The notes: generated by a model not told the origin, from the sequence alone. Shown: positions 31,850 to 43,972, counted from the first letter of the stretch. The stretch: 64,000 bases of DNA from Forficula auricularia (GCA_024734495.1 JALMQS010000030.1:12192378-12256377); one strand, 5' to 3'. A program made the numbers and translations.

Positions 31850-32764
31850 ATTAATTTTTGAAAAGTATTATCCTTTAATTTATCTAAATAATTACATTTA
31901 AACATTTATATTAATAATTAATAAATATTTCTCATTAAATATCTGTTAAAAACCCGGCCGGTTTTTCATAAATTTCACCAATTCATTTCGGACCCCGAAG
32001 AAGTGAAAGTTTCGGTTTTTCAATTTCCTCATTGATTAATGTGCCAAGCTTTACCAGTATACCAAATTTCAGCATTCTATAGCTTGATTGTATTTTCACT
32101 GTCAGACTTGGTTTCTGACATATTCTCGGCAGAATTAATTTCTATATTTGTTTTATTTATTTATTTGTTTGTGTTGTTTATTTATATATTTTATTCTGAT
32201 TTGTTTGTTTATTTATTATTTTATTTTTTAAATCATGACTTTCATCAAGCTCGCTCCTCTGTGGAGCCTATGATGGAAAAAAACACAAACACAAATACAA
32301 TTTGTTAATTAAGCCTATAATAAATTTTACCCCTTCATTTTAGGTTCTGAAAAAGGGAAAGTTTGACTTTTTCGATTTTTTCCCTTTAATTGTAGCCCAA
32401 ACAAGACCAGTATGCCAAATTTCAGCATTCTAGGATCAGCGGAATTACTTTAGGTTTTTGATATGTCAGTCAGTGAATGAGACAGTGTTTGTTAAAAATG
32501 GCACTTTTTAAAGCTTAATAACTCAAGAACTATAATAGTTTTATTCATGAAATTTGGGATTCTAGGCGTTCTAGTGGACCTTATTAGGGATGCAAAATTT
32601 CAAGTGTGTAGGTCTAATAGTTTTTGAGTTATGGGGAGGGGGTCGAAAATAGCTCGAAATGGTTCCAGTAAATAGTTAAGGTAAATTAGTAAATTAGCAA
32701 ATGGCTCGTGTAAATCGTGCATCGACCGTTTTTCCGAACTTGGCTGACACACTGCCGTATGTCA
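31850..32764. repeat. Diverged direct repeats, LINE-UTR-like
   Basis: Two similar segments at about 32043-32110 and 32405-32470 share CCAGTATNCCAAATTTCAGC, ATTCTA and TGTCAG. The later part (CTCAAGAACTATAATAG, GGGATGCAAAATTTCAAGTG) resembles 3'-UTR-type repeats of arthropod retroelements. No coding sequence is recognised. Confidence 0.35.
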
Positions 32765-32864
32765 AGATAAAGCAACTATAAAAAAATTAATATTTTGAAA
32801 ATAAACAATACTAGAAATTGTCTTGGAGATGAAATTTCTCTGAATAAAATTAAATAAGCTGACG

Positions 32865-33615
32865 TGTTCTGATGTGGCCATCCACTTGACTTTACCATAC
32901 AACCTTGCCCCTCACTTATATTTAATATTTAATATTTAATAAAATTATTTATAATCATGTAGGGTTAGTTTTTGCATTTTTAGATTATTGTGGGCCCACT
33001 GATTATGTATACAAAATTTGGTTTGGTACAAGGGGCTATATTTTCATTTTTTGACCCTACGCATGATTATGTATACAAAATTTCGTTGATTTTGGTAAAT
33101 GGCCAAGATTTTCTTTTTTTGACCCCCACCCCATTTTGGGCGGTTAGTTTTTGCATTTTTAGATTTCTGGGGTCTCACTGATTGTGTATACAAAATTTGG
33201 TTGAGTTTGCTCAAATGGCCTAGATTTTTAATTTTTAACCCCCTCCAGCCCCTTAATTTTACGTCGATATGCACCAAAATCTAATCAGCTCTTAATCTCA
33301 AGGGACCAAAACTACGTGGGAAATTTGGTTTCGATATTCACACTAGTTTTTGAGCTAGCTCGTCCACAAAATTTGGTAACGCACAGTCTAACCGACTAAC
33401 AGACATTTTGACAAAACAATTATTATCTCGAAAAATATCATTTTTTCGATGTTCACTTATTATGGCTTTTTTGTAAACCGAAATGCCATGGTTTCGCTCA
33501 ATTTTTTTAATCAAAATAGTTTCAGCCGTTTTTGAGATATTTTGAAAAAAATAAGGAAAAAAACCACTTTTTTCATGCACGATTACAATACTTGACCATA
33601 CCCTGTATGCTAAAG
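32865..33615 (+). repeat. R1 repeat, full copy with internal duplication
   Basis: It opens TGACGTGTTCTGATGTGGCC, ATCCACTTGACTTTACCATA and closes ACCATACCCTGTATGC. The GATTATGTATACAAAATTT...GACCC block occurs three times (about 32999, 33064, 33183), making this copy longer than 52425-52965. ACTTTACCATACA occurs inverted at the two ends. No ORF is supported. Confidence 0.7.
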
Positions 33616-35190
33616 TAAAAATATAAATAATGAAATAAATAAATAAAAATATAATAAATGAAAAAATAACTTATGATAATTCAAATTAATTTATTGAATT
33701 ATTTGTAAACAATCTATGCTTTTTTTTTTATTTAATCTAATTTCATCTACAAGACAATCACTAGCATTGTATATATTTTTAAAATATTTATTTGGTTATA
33801 TAGTTGCTTTATATTCTTTTCTAAAGCAATTATTTTTTCAAATTTTTAAAATTTGATAAAGACAGAATTTCTCCCGAAGCGTTGATATGTGAAATTAGGT
33901 AATTTTACAAAAAAAAAAAATACAAATATTATTTTTTTTTTAATAATGAAGTAGAAAGTGTTATATACCATTTTGAAATTTCCCTTAAATGGACCATATT
34001 TTAAAATAACTTGCAATGTTAGGGTAGTACATTTTTTTATTTTATCAAGAGTCAGCTGATGAAATTTTTTAAAACATGAATTAGGAGAAATCCTCAAATA
34101 AACGTTTTCATATTGTTTTTTTATAAAAAATTTGAATTAATAAATTTAGACAAAACAATCAATAACATTTTTTAACGAATTTTAGTATTTTTATGTTACA
34201 AGAAATTAATTTATGTTTAATCTTTTCTTCTTAATGTTAATATTAAAGCATGAAAAGCAGTCTTCTATTTTTTCTATCTCCATAATCTTTTCTTTTTTCT
34301 ATTTACCATCCCCTAATTTTTCAAAAACTCTCACACTGGAATTTTTACTATGTAATTCTAATTTATTACTTTTACTATATTTTCCTTGCGTTTACCATCA
34401 TATCAATAATTTAATTTAAGATTTTTTTATCGGTTCATAAAATTTTTTTTTCTACTTATATAAGTAATTGAATATTAATGGTAGGTTTCAAAATCAGCCA
34501 CAACTTCCCCATTTTGTCTAATAAATGTCTTCTTTTTTTGCTCTTTACAAAAAAATCAATAATGTCATCGTCTTTTTAGCAATTTATTCAATCTTTTAAT
34601 AATATGTACATATATTTACATGGTGTTTGAAAACTTTATAATATGTTCATTATCTCAATGATATTTTAAGCTATAATGTTCTGGTGAAGGGCTCTTAAAA
34701 TAGAAGTTTTCAATGGAACAAATTTGAAAATTAAAGCAAATAAAAGACTAGATGGTTTAAAAAATTTTCTACTCTCTTCCGGGCGAGCCTAGAGGTTTCA
34801 CATTTAAATTTTCAAATTTTCTTTTCCTCATTGTTCTTAGAAATGTCTGAAACGTGGAAAAAAATCATTTTTAGCCATGATTCTTTTTCTTTTCTGTCTG
34901 GATTCTGATACCCAAAAGTCGTAGAAAGTTCAAGTCCTTAGATAATTAGTAAAAGATTTAGAATTATTGATTACTTAGCAATAGACTGAAAATTTTGAAG
35001 TATTTAAATTTATTTTCAAACTATTGCTCTTTAAAAAAAAGTAGAAATTTTTGAAAATTTTTTTATTTGTTTAGGACTATAATTTCAAAGGTTTCACCTT
35101 ATTTTTTGTATCATTAATAATGAAGTAGTTTCTATAGAGTTTTTAATGTTTAGAATAGGTGAATTGAAATTAGATTTTCCTTTGTTTCAG
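33616..35190. other. AT-rich stretch; family P at 33730-33890
   Basis: Apart from the family P segment (GATAAAGACAGAATTTCTCC, CGAAGCG) nothing is recognised. Homopolymer A/T runs are frequent. Confidence 0.45.
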
Positions 35191-35251
35191 GTAAGCTGAT
35201 TTTCCACTCACTTCTAAGATCTATTGATTCATGGGTACCCATTCCAGCTTG
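35191..35251 (+). CDS. Candidate 61-nt internal exon
   Basis: A polypyrimidine tract and acceptor (TTTCCTTTGTTTCAG) precede it and a near-consensus donor (TTG|GTAAGTAA) follows. In the phase where the first two bases complete a codon, it is open and reads KLIFHSLLRSIDSWVPIPA. Both splice sites are good, but 61 nt is too short to identify a gene. Confidence 0.35.
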
Positions 35252-35438
35252 GTAAGTAACATTTTTTTTATTCTAGTTATATAAACTGTAATCTCATAAA
35301 AAATGATACAAACTTTTAAGTCAACTAGAAATTCTCATAAAATTTCACTTTAAATCATTTTAAGGAGAAAAAAGTAATGTTTAAGTAAAAAGATGTTAGT
35401 CATATGTCAAAACATTATAATAAAAATATATTGTTTGG
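35252..35438. other. AT-rich spacer
   Basis: If the exon above is real, this is intron. Nothing else is recognised. Confidence 0.4.
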
Positions 35439-35850
35439 TTGTATGTTAAGATCTGGAATCAAACGATCCTGAAATATTTTATGATTAAATTCGATTCTTT
35501 GTGGGAAAAAATTTTACGCGTTCTATATGTCAGATGTGGTTGTCAAGCCAAGTGCCCGGATCGCATTTTTTGGTATTCGCAGTGCCCGTCTTTGGGGGTG
35601 GCGCATGTGGGCTTCGCCGAATGTAAAGGGCGCCAATGCCAAATTATTTTTATTTGATTAATAAATCAAACTGCAGTTTATCGAAATACTCAATCCTTAC
35701 AAAGGGCGCCACGTGAAATTTTCCCAAGGGCGCTAGAAGGCCTAAGACCGACGATGGGTATTCGGACTCAATTCCCAAAGGGGTGAAATAATCCTTCTGA
35801 CATAATAAAAATAATCCATAACACCTCGGATCTAGTAGCTGACCATCTAT
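35439..35850 (+). repeat. Family F repeat, copy 1
   Basis: Shares TTTTTATGATNA-like, CGATTCTTTGTGG, ATATGTCAGATGTGG and ACACCTCGGATCTAGTAG with copy 2 at 36690-37056. The intervening open frames are repeat sequence. Confidence 0.55.
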
Positions 35851-36235
35851 TTTGATTTTCTATAGTAATTTTAAGGCTAATAATATCGGCATTTGTCTTT
35901 TATTTTCAAATCAGGAGCTGTGGTTCCAGTTTCATTTTCAAAAATCGAAGCCCTTAAAATATTTTAATCAAAATACTCTCAGGGAAAAGGTCCCCTTTTC
36001 TTCACCTGGACAATATCAAGCTAATGGCATCTCCTGTTTGGGGGCGATTTTTCGACCCCCTAATCTCACATGAGATTTTTCAAAATGCGTATTTTGAGTG
36101 TAAATCTGTGCTTGATTTCGTTGGATTTATTTAAAAAACATAGGTAATTTGCTTAATCATTTTCATTTAATTTAAAAAAGAATTTACATTTTTGGGACCA
36201 TGTGATCTTAGTGAAAATTGTCTTAATGATAATTA
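35851..36235. other. Unassigned
   Basis: No supported feature; a 73-codon frame at 35852 lacks any recognisable domain. Confidence 0.35.
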
Positions 36236-36345
36236 TGTATGTATTGCATGTCAGTGTTCGAACCCAAGCGCTAACGTTGCTATCCGGGCTGTTAGCTTAC
36301 CATAGAAATTAATTGCCACTGACATACAGATATAATTTATATTTA
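36236..36345 (-). repeat. tRNA-like SINE or hairpin
   Basis: On the minus strand: TGTCAGTGGCAATTAATTTC, GTAAGCTAACAGCCCGGATA, then GCTTGGGTTCGAACACTGAC. The terminal CATGTCAGTG/CACTGACATAC pair and GGTTCGAAC (B box) recall a tRNA-derived SINE. Related to 22482-22560. Confidence 0.45.
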
Positions 36346-36689
36346 AGGCTAGTTAAGACTAGTATAATCGACCTCCTCCTCCCTAAACGTCTCAGGTAAT
36401 TTAGGGACCACCCCTTTCTAGAGAAACTAGTGAACAAAACGCTTTTTATCCCGCCCAAAAATTCCAAAAATTGACTCAGTTATGATTTTTTTAATATTTA
36501 GAAGTATAAAACGAAGTTTTTAGTTATAGCAGTTTAAATTTTTACAATTTCTAAGCAGACAAAACGATGGCAATTATTACATTTTTACCCTCGCTATTAT
36601 TTTATTCCGAATGAAAATTTACTGCTGAATTCAAATATGTAATCAAAAATTATACACATATTTAATTCATATTTTTGCCATCCTGAATA
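36346..36689. other. Unassigned
   Basis: No supported feature. Confidence 0.4.
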
Positions 36690-37056
36690 ATCTAGTAGGT
36701 GAAAATAAGGATCCTTTTCCCTGACCCCATTACATATTGGTTGAATGTTAACATTTATTTAGAATCAACCAGTCGCGAAATTTTTTATGATCAGATCGAT
36801 TCTTTGAAGAAAATTTTTTACGCCTGCTATATAGGTATATCAGATGTGGGTGGTTGGACCTCGGTGGACAAGCCAAGTGTAAGTGTCCCTATTGCATTTT
36901 TTGGAAATTGGGTACAATTCCCCGAGTGATCAAACAACCCTTCTGACACAATGAAATTAACCCACGACACCTCGGATTTAGTAGTTGACCACCTCTCTTG
37001 ATTTTTTATAATAATCGATTTCTCTTTATGAATCAACAACTCTGCTAATCTCGGCA
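36690..37056 (+). repeat. Family F repeat, copy 2, ending in family E
   Basis: Same landmarks as 35439-35850, continuing into the family E end (CGATTTCTCTTTATGAATCA, ACAACTCTGCTAATCTCGGC). Confidence 0.55.
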
Positions 37057-37244
37057 AAACATAATCTTTACAATTAAGTCATGTTTACGGCTAATTTATT
37101 TATTAGATCCTTAATTCACTGGTGATACAACTCTTAACAATAATAACTAAAGATAAGAATAGATAGAGAGTTTTGGTTGTTAGTTAATACTCGGCATGTA
37201 AATTTCCACTCACACTTGACTGCTTTTTTACTTTATCCAATGCG
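37057..37244. other. Unassigned spacer
   Basis: No supported feature. Confidence 0.4.
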
Positions 37245-37845
37245 AAGCACTCAAGTTTGAGTTGTTTGCCATAAAATAATTTAGTCTTTTTGATTTTAAG
37301 TCGATTCTTCCACGTTTTCAGTAGAGGTTGCCATTAATAGTCAAAACATCAAAAATGGAATACAATAAGGTTATTCCTCTAGTATTAGATAAGAATTGAT
37401 CATTATTTGTGATTTTAAGCCGTTTCCTCCATGTCTTCAGCAATGGTTACCAATAATAATCGAAGCGTCAAAAATCTAATGTAGAATTGTTATTCCTCGA
37501 GTATTAGATGAGAATCGATGACTATTTTTGATTTTAAGTCGATTCCTCCATGTCTTCAGCAATAGCTACTAATAATAACCGAAACGTCAAAAATCCAATG
37601 TAGAATGGTTATTCCTCGACTATTAAATGAGAATCGATCATTATTTTTGAATTAAAGTCAACTTGAACTGCAAATTGCAATTGATATCTGATTAATAATA
37701 AAGGAATAAACATATTATTTTTTTATTGTTAAAGGATAAATAATTAATATATCCAGTACACACCAAGCCAGCAAAACATATTATTATTTCAAATGAATTT
37801 GGATAAAGTTTAGCAACGATCCGTTGCAGTTTATTTCTACTTTAC
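37245..37845 (-). repeat. Tandem-repeat element (as 8525-9335), inverted copy
   Basis: It begins ACTCAAGTTTGAGTTGTTTG, contains three to four ~120-bp units and ends AGCAACGATCCGTTGCAG. It lacks the hAT MITE present at 8639-8916; the corresponding site reads GTCAACTT near 37658. Confidence 0.65.
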
Positions 37846-37859
37846 TCCTTCACGAAACG

Positions 37860-38436
37860 TTTTTTTTTTTTTTTTTTTTTAATGCAATCGAATGCAAGAA
37901 GGGGCGCACCAGTAAAGATGCAGCCCCTATGGATCTCGAAAGACCCTTGCATTACCGAAGAGAAGAGAAAGTTTATTAAGTGAGAGGGTGTAGACGTAGG
38001 TGTCTATGCACTCCAGTTTTGAAGGTTTGAAGATTATAGGTGCTGGGAAAGATAGAGGCTGGAAGAGAGTTCCAGTTCCTTGAAGTCATGGGGATATATG
38101 TATTCGCGAATGAAGTGGTCCGGCACTTTTCTAATTTGACCGCGAAAGAGTGTTGGGAGTCGGCAAAACGCGTGCTACGTGCAAAGCATGCTTTGGGGGG
38201 AATTATTGATTTTATCCCATCGGAGCACCTGCCGTGATAGTATCTATAGAAAAGGGAAAGGGCAGAGACATCTCTTCGATGAGCCAGCGAGTCGAGGGAG
38301 TCGGTGAGGCTAGAATCGTCAATTAGCCTGACGGCTCGTTTCTGAATTGCATCCAGGGTAGCAAGAGAATATTTAGAGGCTCCTCTCCATAGATGAGAGC
38401 CGTATTCGAGACAGGGGCGGATTTGATGTTGCCGCT
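37860..38436 (-). mobile_element. Non-LTR retrotransposon 3' fragment
   Basis: On the minus strand it ends in ~20 A (T run at 37861-37880) preceded by a ~95-bp 3' UTR identical in layout to 22975-23275. The body holds an intact ORF2 C-terminal frame. It is 5'-truncated, as usual for LINEs. Confidence 0.85.
37976..38434 (-). pseudogene. LINE ORF2 C-terminal region, intact frame
   Basis: An uninterrupted ~152-codon frame reads IRPCLEYGSHLWRG, LDAIQKRAVRLID, LDSLAHRRDVSALSLFYRYY, HGRCSD, then WNSLPASIFPSTYNLQTFK and VHRHLRLHPLT before the stop. The motifs IRPxLEYGSHLW and HRRDVxALSLFYRYYHGxC are the well-known stretch following the RT domain in jockey/CR1-like retrotransposons. The catalytic FADD motif lies upstream and is lost. 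The lack of stops suggests recent insertion. Confidence 0.85.
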
Positions 38437-38878
38437 AATCACACTAAATCTTAATAAAACTCAAAAAAAATCTTTTAGAATACATAATTCAGTTTATGAA
38501 TAACAGAGAATTAAAGAGATTTGTTATTCCGCTTTTTTGTTTTTAAATACTTTCATGTTTTTCCTTTTCATATTAATACTTTTATTCTTCTTTCTTTTTC
38601 TTCTTTTGTTTTTCTAACGTTTTATTAAAAAAATTATTCATAAGAGAAATATTTCCAGTCCGAACTAATTACTTAAACATCGCCTGAGCGGTTTAATTAA
38701 GTTTTTTAGGCCTTAGGACAAAAAATAAAACACACCTAGAAATAATTATTAAAAAGTATTCTTTATATGTAGATTTAATATAATTTAGTTATCTGACTAG
38801 ATTATCATAGCTGGCAAATGAGAAAATGAATAATTATGTTTAATTAAAAAAGTATTTAAAATCATCTATTTAGCTAAT
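38437..38878. other. AT-rich stretch, nothing recognised
   Basis: No supported feature. Confidence 0.5.
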
Positions 38879-39560
38879 TAATTTAGAATTCCGCGGAGTA
38901 GATTCGCGAGCAAATCTACTAAACGGAATTTTTAACAAATTATAAATAAATTTGTTTTTCTAGTATATTTATACAAATATAGAAATTATCAAATTAATTA
39001 AATTAATCTTTAAGAAATTCAAAGATATTTTTATAAAGCGAAATTTTAGAGAATACTTAGCCAGACTACCGTTTTATAAGAACCATTGAGGTCCAGCTGA
39101 TTCTCCATCCTGAACCAAGAGAGCGAAAAAAGATATGGTCCATCTAGGTGTTACCCGGTATCAATCCGCGTATAGCCCGCATGATACCCCACCACGGACC
39201 ACCTAGAGGGACATGGCATCTCAAGTTCTTATATATTACTCCCTCGATTCAGACGCTTTTTACAAGTCTATTCTTACATAGAGAGATGATACAAATTAAT
39301 TTAGAATTCCGCGGAGTAGATTCGCGAGCAAATCTACTAAACGGAATTTTTAACAAATTATAAATAAATTTGTTTTTCTAGTATATTTATACAAATATAG
39401 AAATTATCAAATTAATTAAATTAATCTTTAAGAAATTCAAAGATATTTTTATAAAGCGAAATTTTAGAGAATACTTATAATATAAAACGGTAGTCTGGCT
39501 AAGTATTCTCTAAAATTTCGCTTTATAAAAATATCTTTAATTTCTTAAAGATTAATTTAA
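38879..39560. repeat. Composite of 180-bp direct repeats and an 80-bp inverted arm
   Basis: AATTTAGAATTCCGCGGAGT starts two almost identical ~180-bp copies (38879-39062 and 39299-39476). The end of the first copy plus CCAGACTACCGTTTTATA recurs inverted at 39479-39560 (TATAAAACGGTAGTCTGG onward). Between the copies are ~235 bp of GC-richer unique sequence. The layout could be a solo terminal-repeat element or a rearranged duplication. Confidence 0.75.
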
Positions 39561-39604
39561 TTAATCTATTTAGCTGTCCATTGAAATAGAATTTGAGGAT
39601 TCGG

Positions 39605-39960
39605 ATGATATCCTGACCGGAAAATGTAGGATATCTAAAGATCTAAGAGTTTTATCAAAAAGTGTTCCAAGTAAACGTTCAACTAAATAAAACTTCCTAG
39701 AGAATGAGATAAAAATCAAGTTTCTAGGATGAGTGGTTTTCATTTTATGAAGAAAAACTTCGATTTTTTGAAATAATGGATCATTTCCTGTCATGGAAAA
39801 TGCTGGATATATATAAATCTAAGAATTTTAACAAAAAAGTGGTCCAAGCAAACGTTCAAGTCAACAAATTTTCCTACAGAATGAGATAGGGATCAAGTTT
39901 TTAGGATGAGTGGTTTTGATTTTATGAAGGAAAAACTGAGATTTTTTTGCCAAAAACTGA
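39605..39960 (+). repeat. Tandem duplication, ~180-bp unit
   Basis: Two diverged units share GTGNTCCAAGNAAACGTTCAA, AGAATGAGATA, GGATGAGTGGTTTT and AAAAACTTCGATTTTTT-like stretches (starting near 39605 and 39784). Confidence 0.7.
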
Positions 39961-41232
39961 AAACTTCAATCTCATTTCGGGACGGGTTACCATTATCCAA
40001 TTTAAAATGAAAATTTATTTAAATTGTAGAAAATTCAATTTAGTTTAAAAATGTATAGAATATTCTTTGTCGAAAACGTGCTCCTTCATGGTCAAAATGG
40101 GGAAAAATCGAAAAAAGTTCGAGTTTCACTGATATTCAAAAGTGATCCCGAGGGGCTGTTTTTTGACAGGCGCTTGTACTGAACTTAAATAGATAAAATT
40201 GTTATCATTTTACGCGTAATTTAAAGAGCTTTAATTTATCTTATAAATATCTTTATGATTTGATAAGCGGTTTTAGAGTTATTCAAGAAAAACTAAAAAA
40301 ACTCCGAAATTTTCTCTTTTTGAGGCGCGTAGAAAAATTTCCACAACACAGATTTGGGGGAAAAACTTAGGGTAGTAATATTGGAGTACCAATAAAGGCA
40401 TTCCAGCAATAAAATCTTTACCTGTTAATAACATTTTTCACGTAATTTGCCAGGACTATTAATATTTGATTATTATTTACCTATATTAAATTAGATTTCA
40501 CGGTATAAAATCCAATATATGGATCTGAATCAGAATAATTTAATTACTTATTTGATAATCCTGATTGTTTTTTATTCAAAGAGCCACAAGTATAATATCT
40601 ATTATTATAATTATATTTATTATAGTATTAAGCTACGACTAGAATTTTCAAAAGCTCGAATAAAGTTCGCTCTCGCTTTAAAATCTATGTATTTCCAAAA
40701 CGGAACGTTTTTATTAATATAAACTAGACGTTTAAACAAAGTTTTAAGTTTCTAATCCAAAGTCTTTCTAAAAATTTCAATGTTTTAATTAATTGTGTGT
40801 GATTTAAACAAAATTTCAACCTTTAATAAATTTAATCGCAACGAATAGAAGCTTTAAGAGCTACATATCTAATGAGCTTTCATTTAATTTAATTTATTTA
40901 ATTGTTAGCCTTTCAGCCATCAGATTTTATTAATATAAAATTTTACATTTAACATCAATTTTAAGAGTAAAAATTTTTGTATATAAACATCTTATAAATA
41001 ACATAAATATAACTAGAAATAGGGAAATACAAATATAAAAATACAAACCCAACAAAATACAGATTTCATAAATATAAATATACAAAAATACACATATATT
41101 CGAATTGAACACGGTGGCAAAATATTTAAAATGTTGAATGAATAAAAAACAATAGATTTCAATCAACCATCCTTTATTTACTCTTAAAAAAAAAGATTCT
41201 GGAAAGGTTTATCAACATTGCTATTGTCTTTT
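39961..41232. other. AT-rich stretch, nothing recognised
   Basis: Low-complexity AT sequence with no supported gene; ORFs here are isoleucine/phenylalanine/tyrosine-rich translations of A/T runs. Confidence 0.5.
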
Positions 41233-41855
41233 GGAGCCGTCCACAAATTACGTAACACGAATTTCAAGATTTTTAGACCCCCCCCTCCCCATGTATCACA
41301 TTCTGTCACATTTACATTTAGCCTCCCCCCCTGTATTGTGACCTCACGCTATCACTTTTGTACCCTATAAATTAATAATTCTAGAAAATGTAAGTGTTTT
41401 TGCTAAAAATTGTTTGCTTACAATTTTTTATCTGGGTTTAAGCCCGCCATACACGAGGCTTTTTCCTCTACCTGTGCTCTGGTTTACAATTTGGAGGCCT
41501 ATCAGGATCGAAATGACGTCACTGTTGGCTGTCTTTCCGGGTTCTTTGCTTGAATTAAAAGATAGGACCTGTTCTATTTCCGGCTTGGTCCTGGGATTTT
41601 AAAAATTGGGAGCAAGCAGACAAAAAATTATTAAAACAAGCCTCGTGTGGAGCGGGTTTTATTTTACTAACATTTACAGGTTGGAATAATATTAACCTGA
41701 AATCTAAAAAAATATTTGAAAATTTTGAAAAATTTTTAATTTGACTTATGTGACATCAGAATTTTTAATATCCCCGGACCCCTCTGTCACATTTTGTTAC
41801 AAATCTGAGATACCCCCCCCCCCTTACAGTGTGAGGTAATTTATGGACGGCCCCG
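41233..41855. mobile_element. GGCCGTCC-ended MITE
   Basis: GGAGCCGTCCACAAATTACG and the inverted GTAATTTATGGACGGCCCC mark the ends. Subterminal TGTCACATTT occurs in both halves. A second MITE (41440-41660) is nested inside. A single end of the same family is at 15425-15532. Target duplications are unclear. Confidence 0.7.
41440..41660. mobile_element. Nested MITE with CACGAGGCTT ends
   Basis: AAGCCCGCCATACACGAGGC and the inverted GCCTCGTGTGGAGCGGGTTT form ~21-bp imperfect TIRs. The ~180-bp interior has a GC-richer segment with no domain. Confidence 0.7.
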
Positions 41856-42009
41856 TATTGTCGATTTTGTTGACTACTCAACCAGATTTCCGAGTAATGG
41901 AGAGTCGTGGAAATTAGGGTTTATCTTGATTCTGAGATTATTTAACTTTTAAAACTTTGGGTAGAAAAGGATTAAATATTCAGCAGTAACTGGGATTAGA
42001 GGACAGGTA

Positions 42010-42956
42010 GAGGAGAGGTGGGATGAAAGGGACATTTTTGCTCTGGAGGCTCTAGCAAATAAATAATATAACATTTTAAAGAAGTAAAAATAGAATTAAG
42101 AACTTCAATTTATTGGCTATCGAAATAAAATACAATAAAACACATTCACATGTTCTTAGTACTATTTTTTGCATTAAAAAAAAAAGTTTATTTTGTCCCT
42201 TTCAAAAATGAGTTGTTGAAAGGGACACGGTCATTTATGAAAGGCACAGCGCGTTAATATAAGGAAATCACCGTAAACTTTACTAGACACATACTAAATA
42301 TTAGGAAGCATGTATATAATTATCTATATTTAGTTTAAAATCACATCTTTGAAAGTAATTAATATCATATTGGTCTTAAATTTATCATCTTAAAATATAA
42401 TTAACATGGAAATAAACATTTACCTTCATATAATTAAAAACCAAAACAATCATAGAACTTTTAACAATAATAATTCTGTTCTAAAACAATTGTTTTTTCT
42501 ATATAGTAAAAAGTAACAATAACAATTTTTTTATGAAATACTAGTCATGAAATAGACGTCCCTTTCATAATCGTTTGTTGTGTCCCCTTCATAACTATCA
42601 AATACAAATTAAAAATATGACCACAAAATTCTAAATAAAAGTTTACTAATCTTTTTTTTTCTCGTATCTGCATGTATATCACCAATTATAAACAACGCTA
42701 AACTGTTTAATTAACAGTTTACAGTACTGGAAAAAACGTTTCTAAAGAAGAGCCAAAAAAATAATTTGGTGCACTATTACAAACACATGCACGTAACCGG
42801 CATCATTGAAATGATAGGAGTGTGAAGTAAGATGTCAATTTATGTACTTTGGGGTTGCTACAGAACAAAAATAATATCGTTACAAGACGACATTTATTTA
42901 GCAAGTTATTTGAATTGTCCCTTTCAATACGTGTCCCTTTCATGCCACCTCTCCCC
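42010..42956. mobile_element. TIR element with GAAAGGGACA subterminal repeats
   Basis: The ends GGAGAGGTGGGATGAAAGGG and the inverted CCCTTTCATGCCACCTCTCC are ~23-bp TIRs. Further TGAAAGGGACA or complementary copies occur at about 42195, 42228, 42560 and 42915, like transposase-binding sites. No transposase is present. The superfamily is not assigned. Confidence 0.65.
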
Positions 42957-43799
42957 TATCTACATAATAGGGAAGGCATGTTATAAAAGGGATAGATGGG
43001 CATTCGTAAGAGCTTAATTAACTTTTATATTTTTATAATTTTAATCTTGGCTTATTATTAAATGAAAATCGTATGGGGTTCGGAAGTTACGTCAGAATTT
43101 CCCCCACATGATAAATGATTTTAATAAAGTGTTACTAATTGTATTTGAATTTGACGAAATGTGTTAGTTTTCTTTAAATGACAAAAGGTATTCTTTCCTT
43201 GCTTGAGGGTTTCTTTGCTTGATGGTTCCTGTCAACTTGCTCCATTGATTGATGACATAATATTGCTCAGATTGTCAGCCAAATCACTAAATGGCTGCTG
43301 CTAATTGAACTGCCCATCAAATAACACGTTATCAGATCAAGATAAGAATTACGACACCATTTCGTGTTACGGGGATATTCATTTGCTTGGCTTGACTGCC
43401 TGTGTAAATGCAATAGGATGCATAAAAGGCCCAAGGGCTGGCCAATAGACCAAAGGGCGGAGCCCCAAGCGCGGGTTGACTCATCCCGTGCCCTCCTTCC
43501 TTTATTTCTTCCACCCTCTCTTTTCGAGGGTATATTATTCATCTGCTTGTTGGAAGTTACCTGGGCAGTGCAACGACCAGTCTGTCTGTTTGTCTTTCTT
43601 CTTCCTTATTGATTTGAATACGAAACCACTCAGCCAAATGAACAACTCGCCTTCGAATTGAATTAAGGATTTTATATCTGATGTTTTTCACTTTAATAGG
43701 AAAAATAAAATATACGAGGAAAAACAAATTTCCTTAAGCAAAGAAATATTTAAACGATAAACTTGTGGGTGGACCAAACGACTTTCTCTTATTCAATCT
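42957..43799. other. Unassigned, GC-richer at 43270-43610
   Basis: The 43270-43610 stretch (GCCCAAGGGCTGGCCAATAG, GCGGAGCCCCAAGCGCGGG) is apparently single-copy and less AT-rich, with frames open on both strands. GCATAAAAGG at ~43420 and TTATAAAAGG at ~42974 resemble TATA boxes. It could be a promoter or 5' UTR, but nothing decides this. Confidence 0.3.
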
Positions 43800-43890
43800 C
43801 ATTTAATCAATTTGCCGAGAGTAGCAGAGTTGTTGATTCACAGAGAGAAACAAAGAAGTTGTCCTCTGCTTGATGTAAATAAACATACAC
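43800..43890 (+). repeat. Family E end
   Basis: GCCGAGAGTAGCAGAGTTGT, TGATTCACAGAGAGAAACAA, TTGTCCTCTGCTTGATG. The inverted partner is at 44300-44465, so 43800-44465 may be one composite element. Confidence 0.6.
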
Positions 43891-43972
43891 ACATATATAT
43901 CGAAATGATATAAAAATTTTCAATATCCATACGGTATTGACTCCATGAAAAACAATATTTATAATTAAAAAA

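Noticed and set aside
31582..31854. 90-codon plus-strand frame
   Set aside because: It is antisense to the hAT terminal repeat and foldback arm.
32990..33277. Frames on both strands
   Set aside because: They lie wholly inside the R1 repeat and are not conserved among R1 copies.
43267..43612. Four overlapping 60-90 codon frames on both strands
   Set aside because: Composition is GC-richer but frames conflict, and no splice sites or domain choose between them; kept only as an unassigned region.
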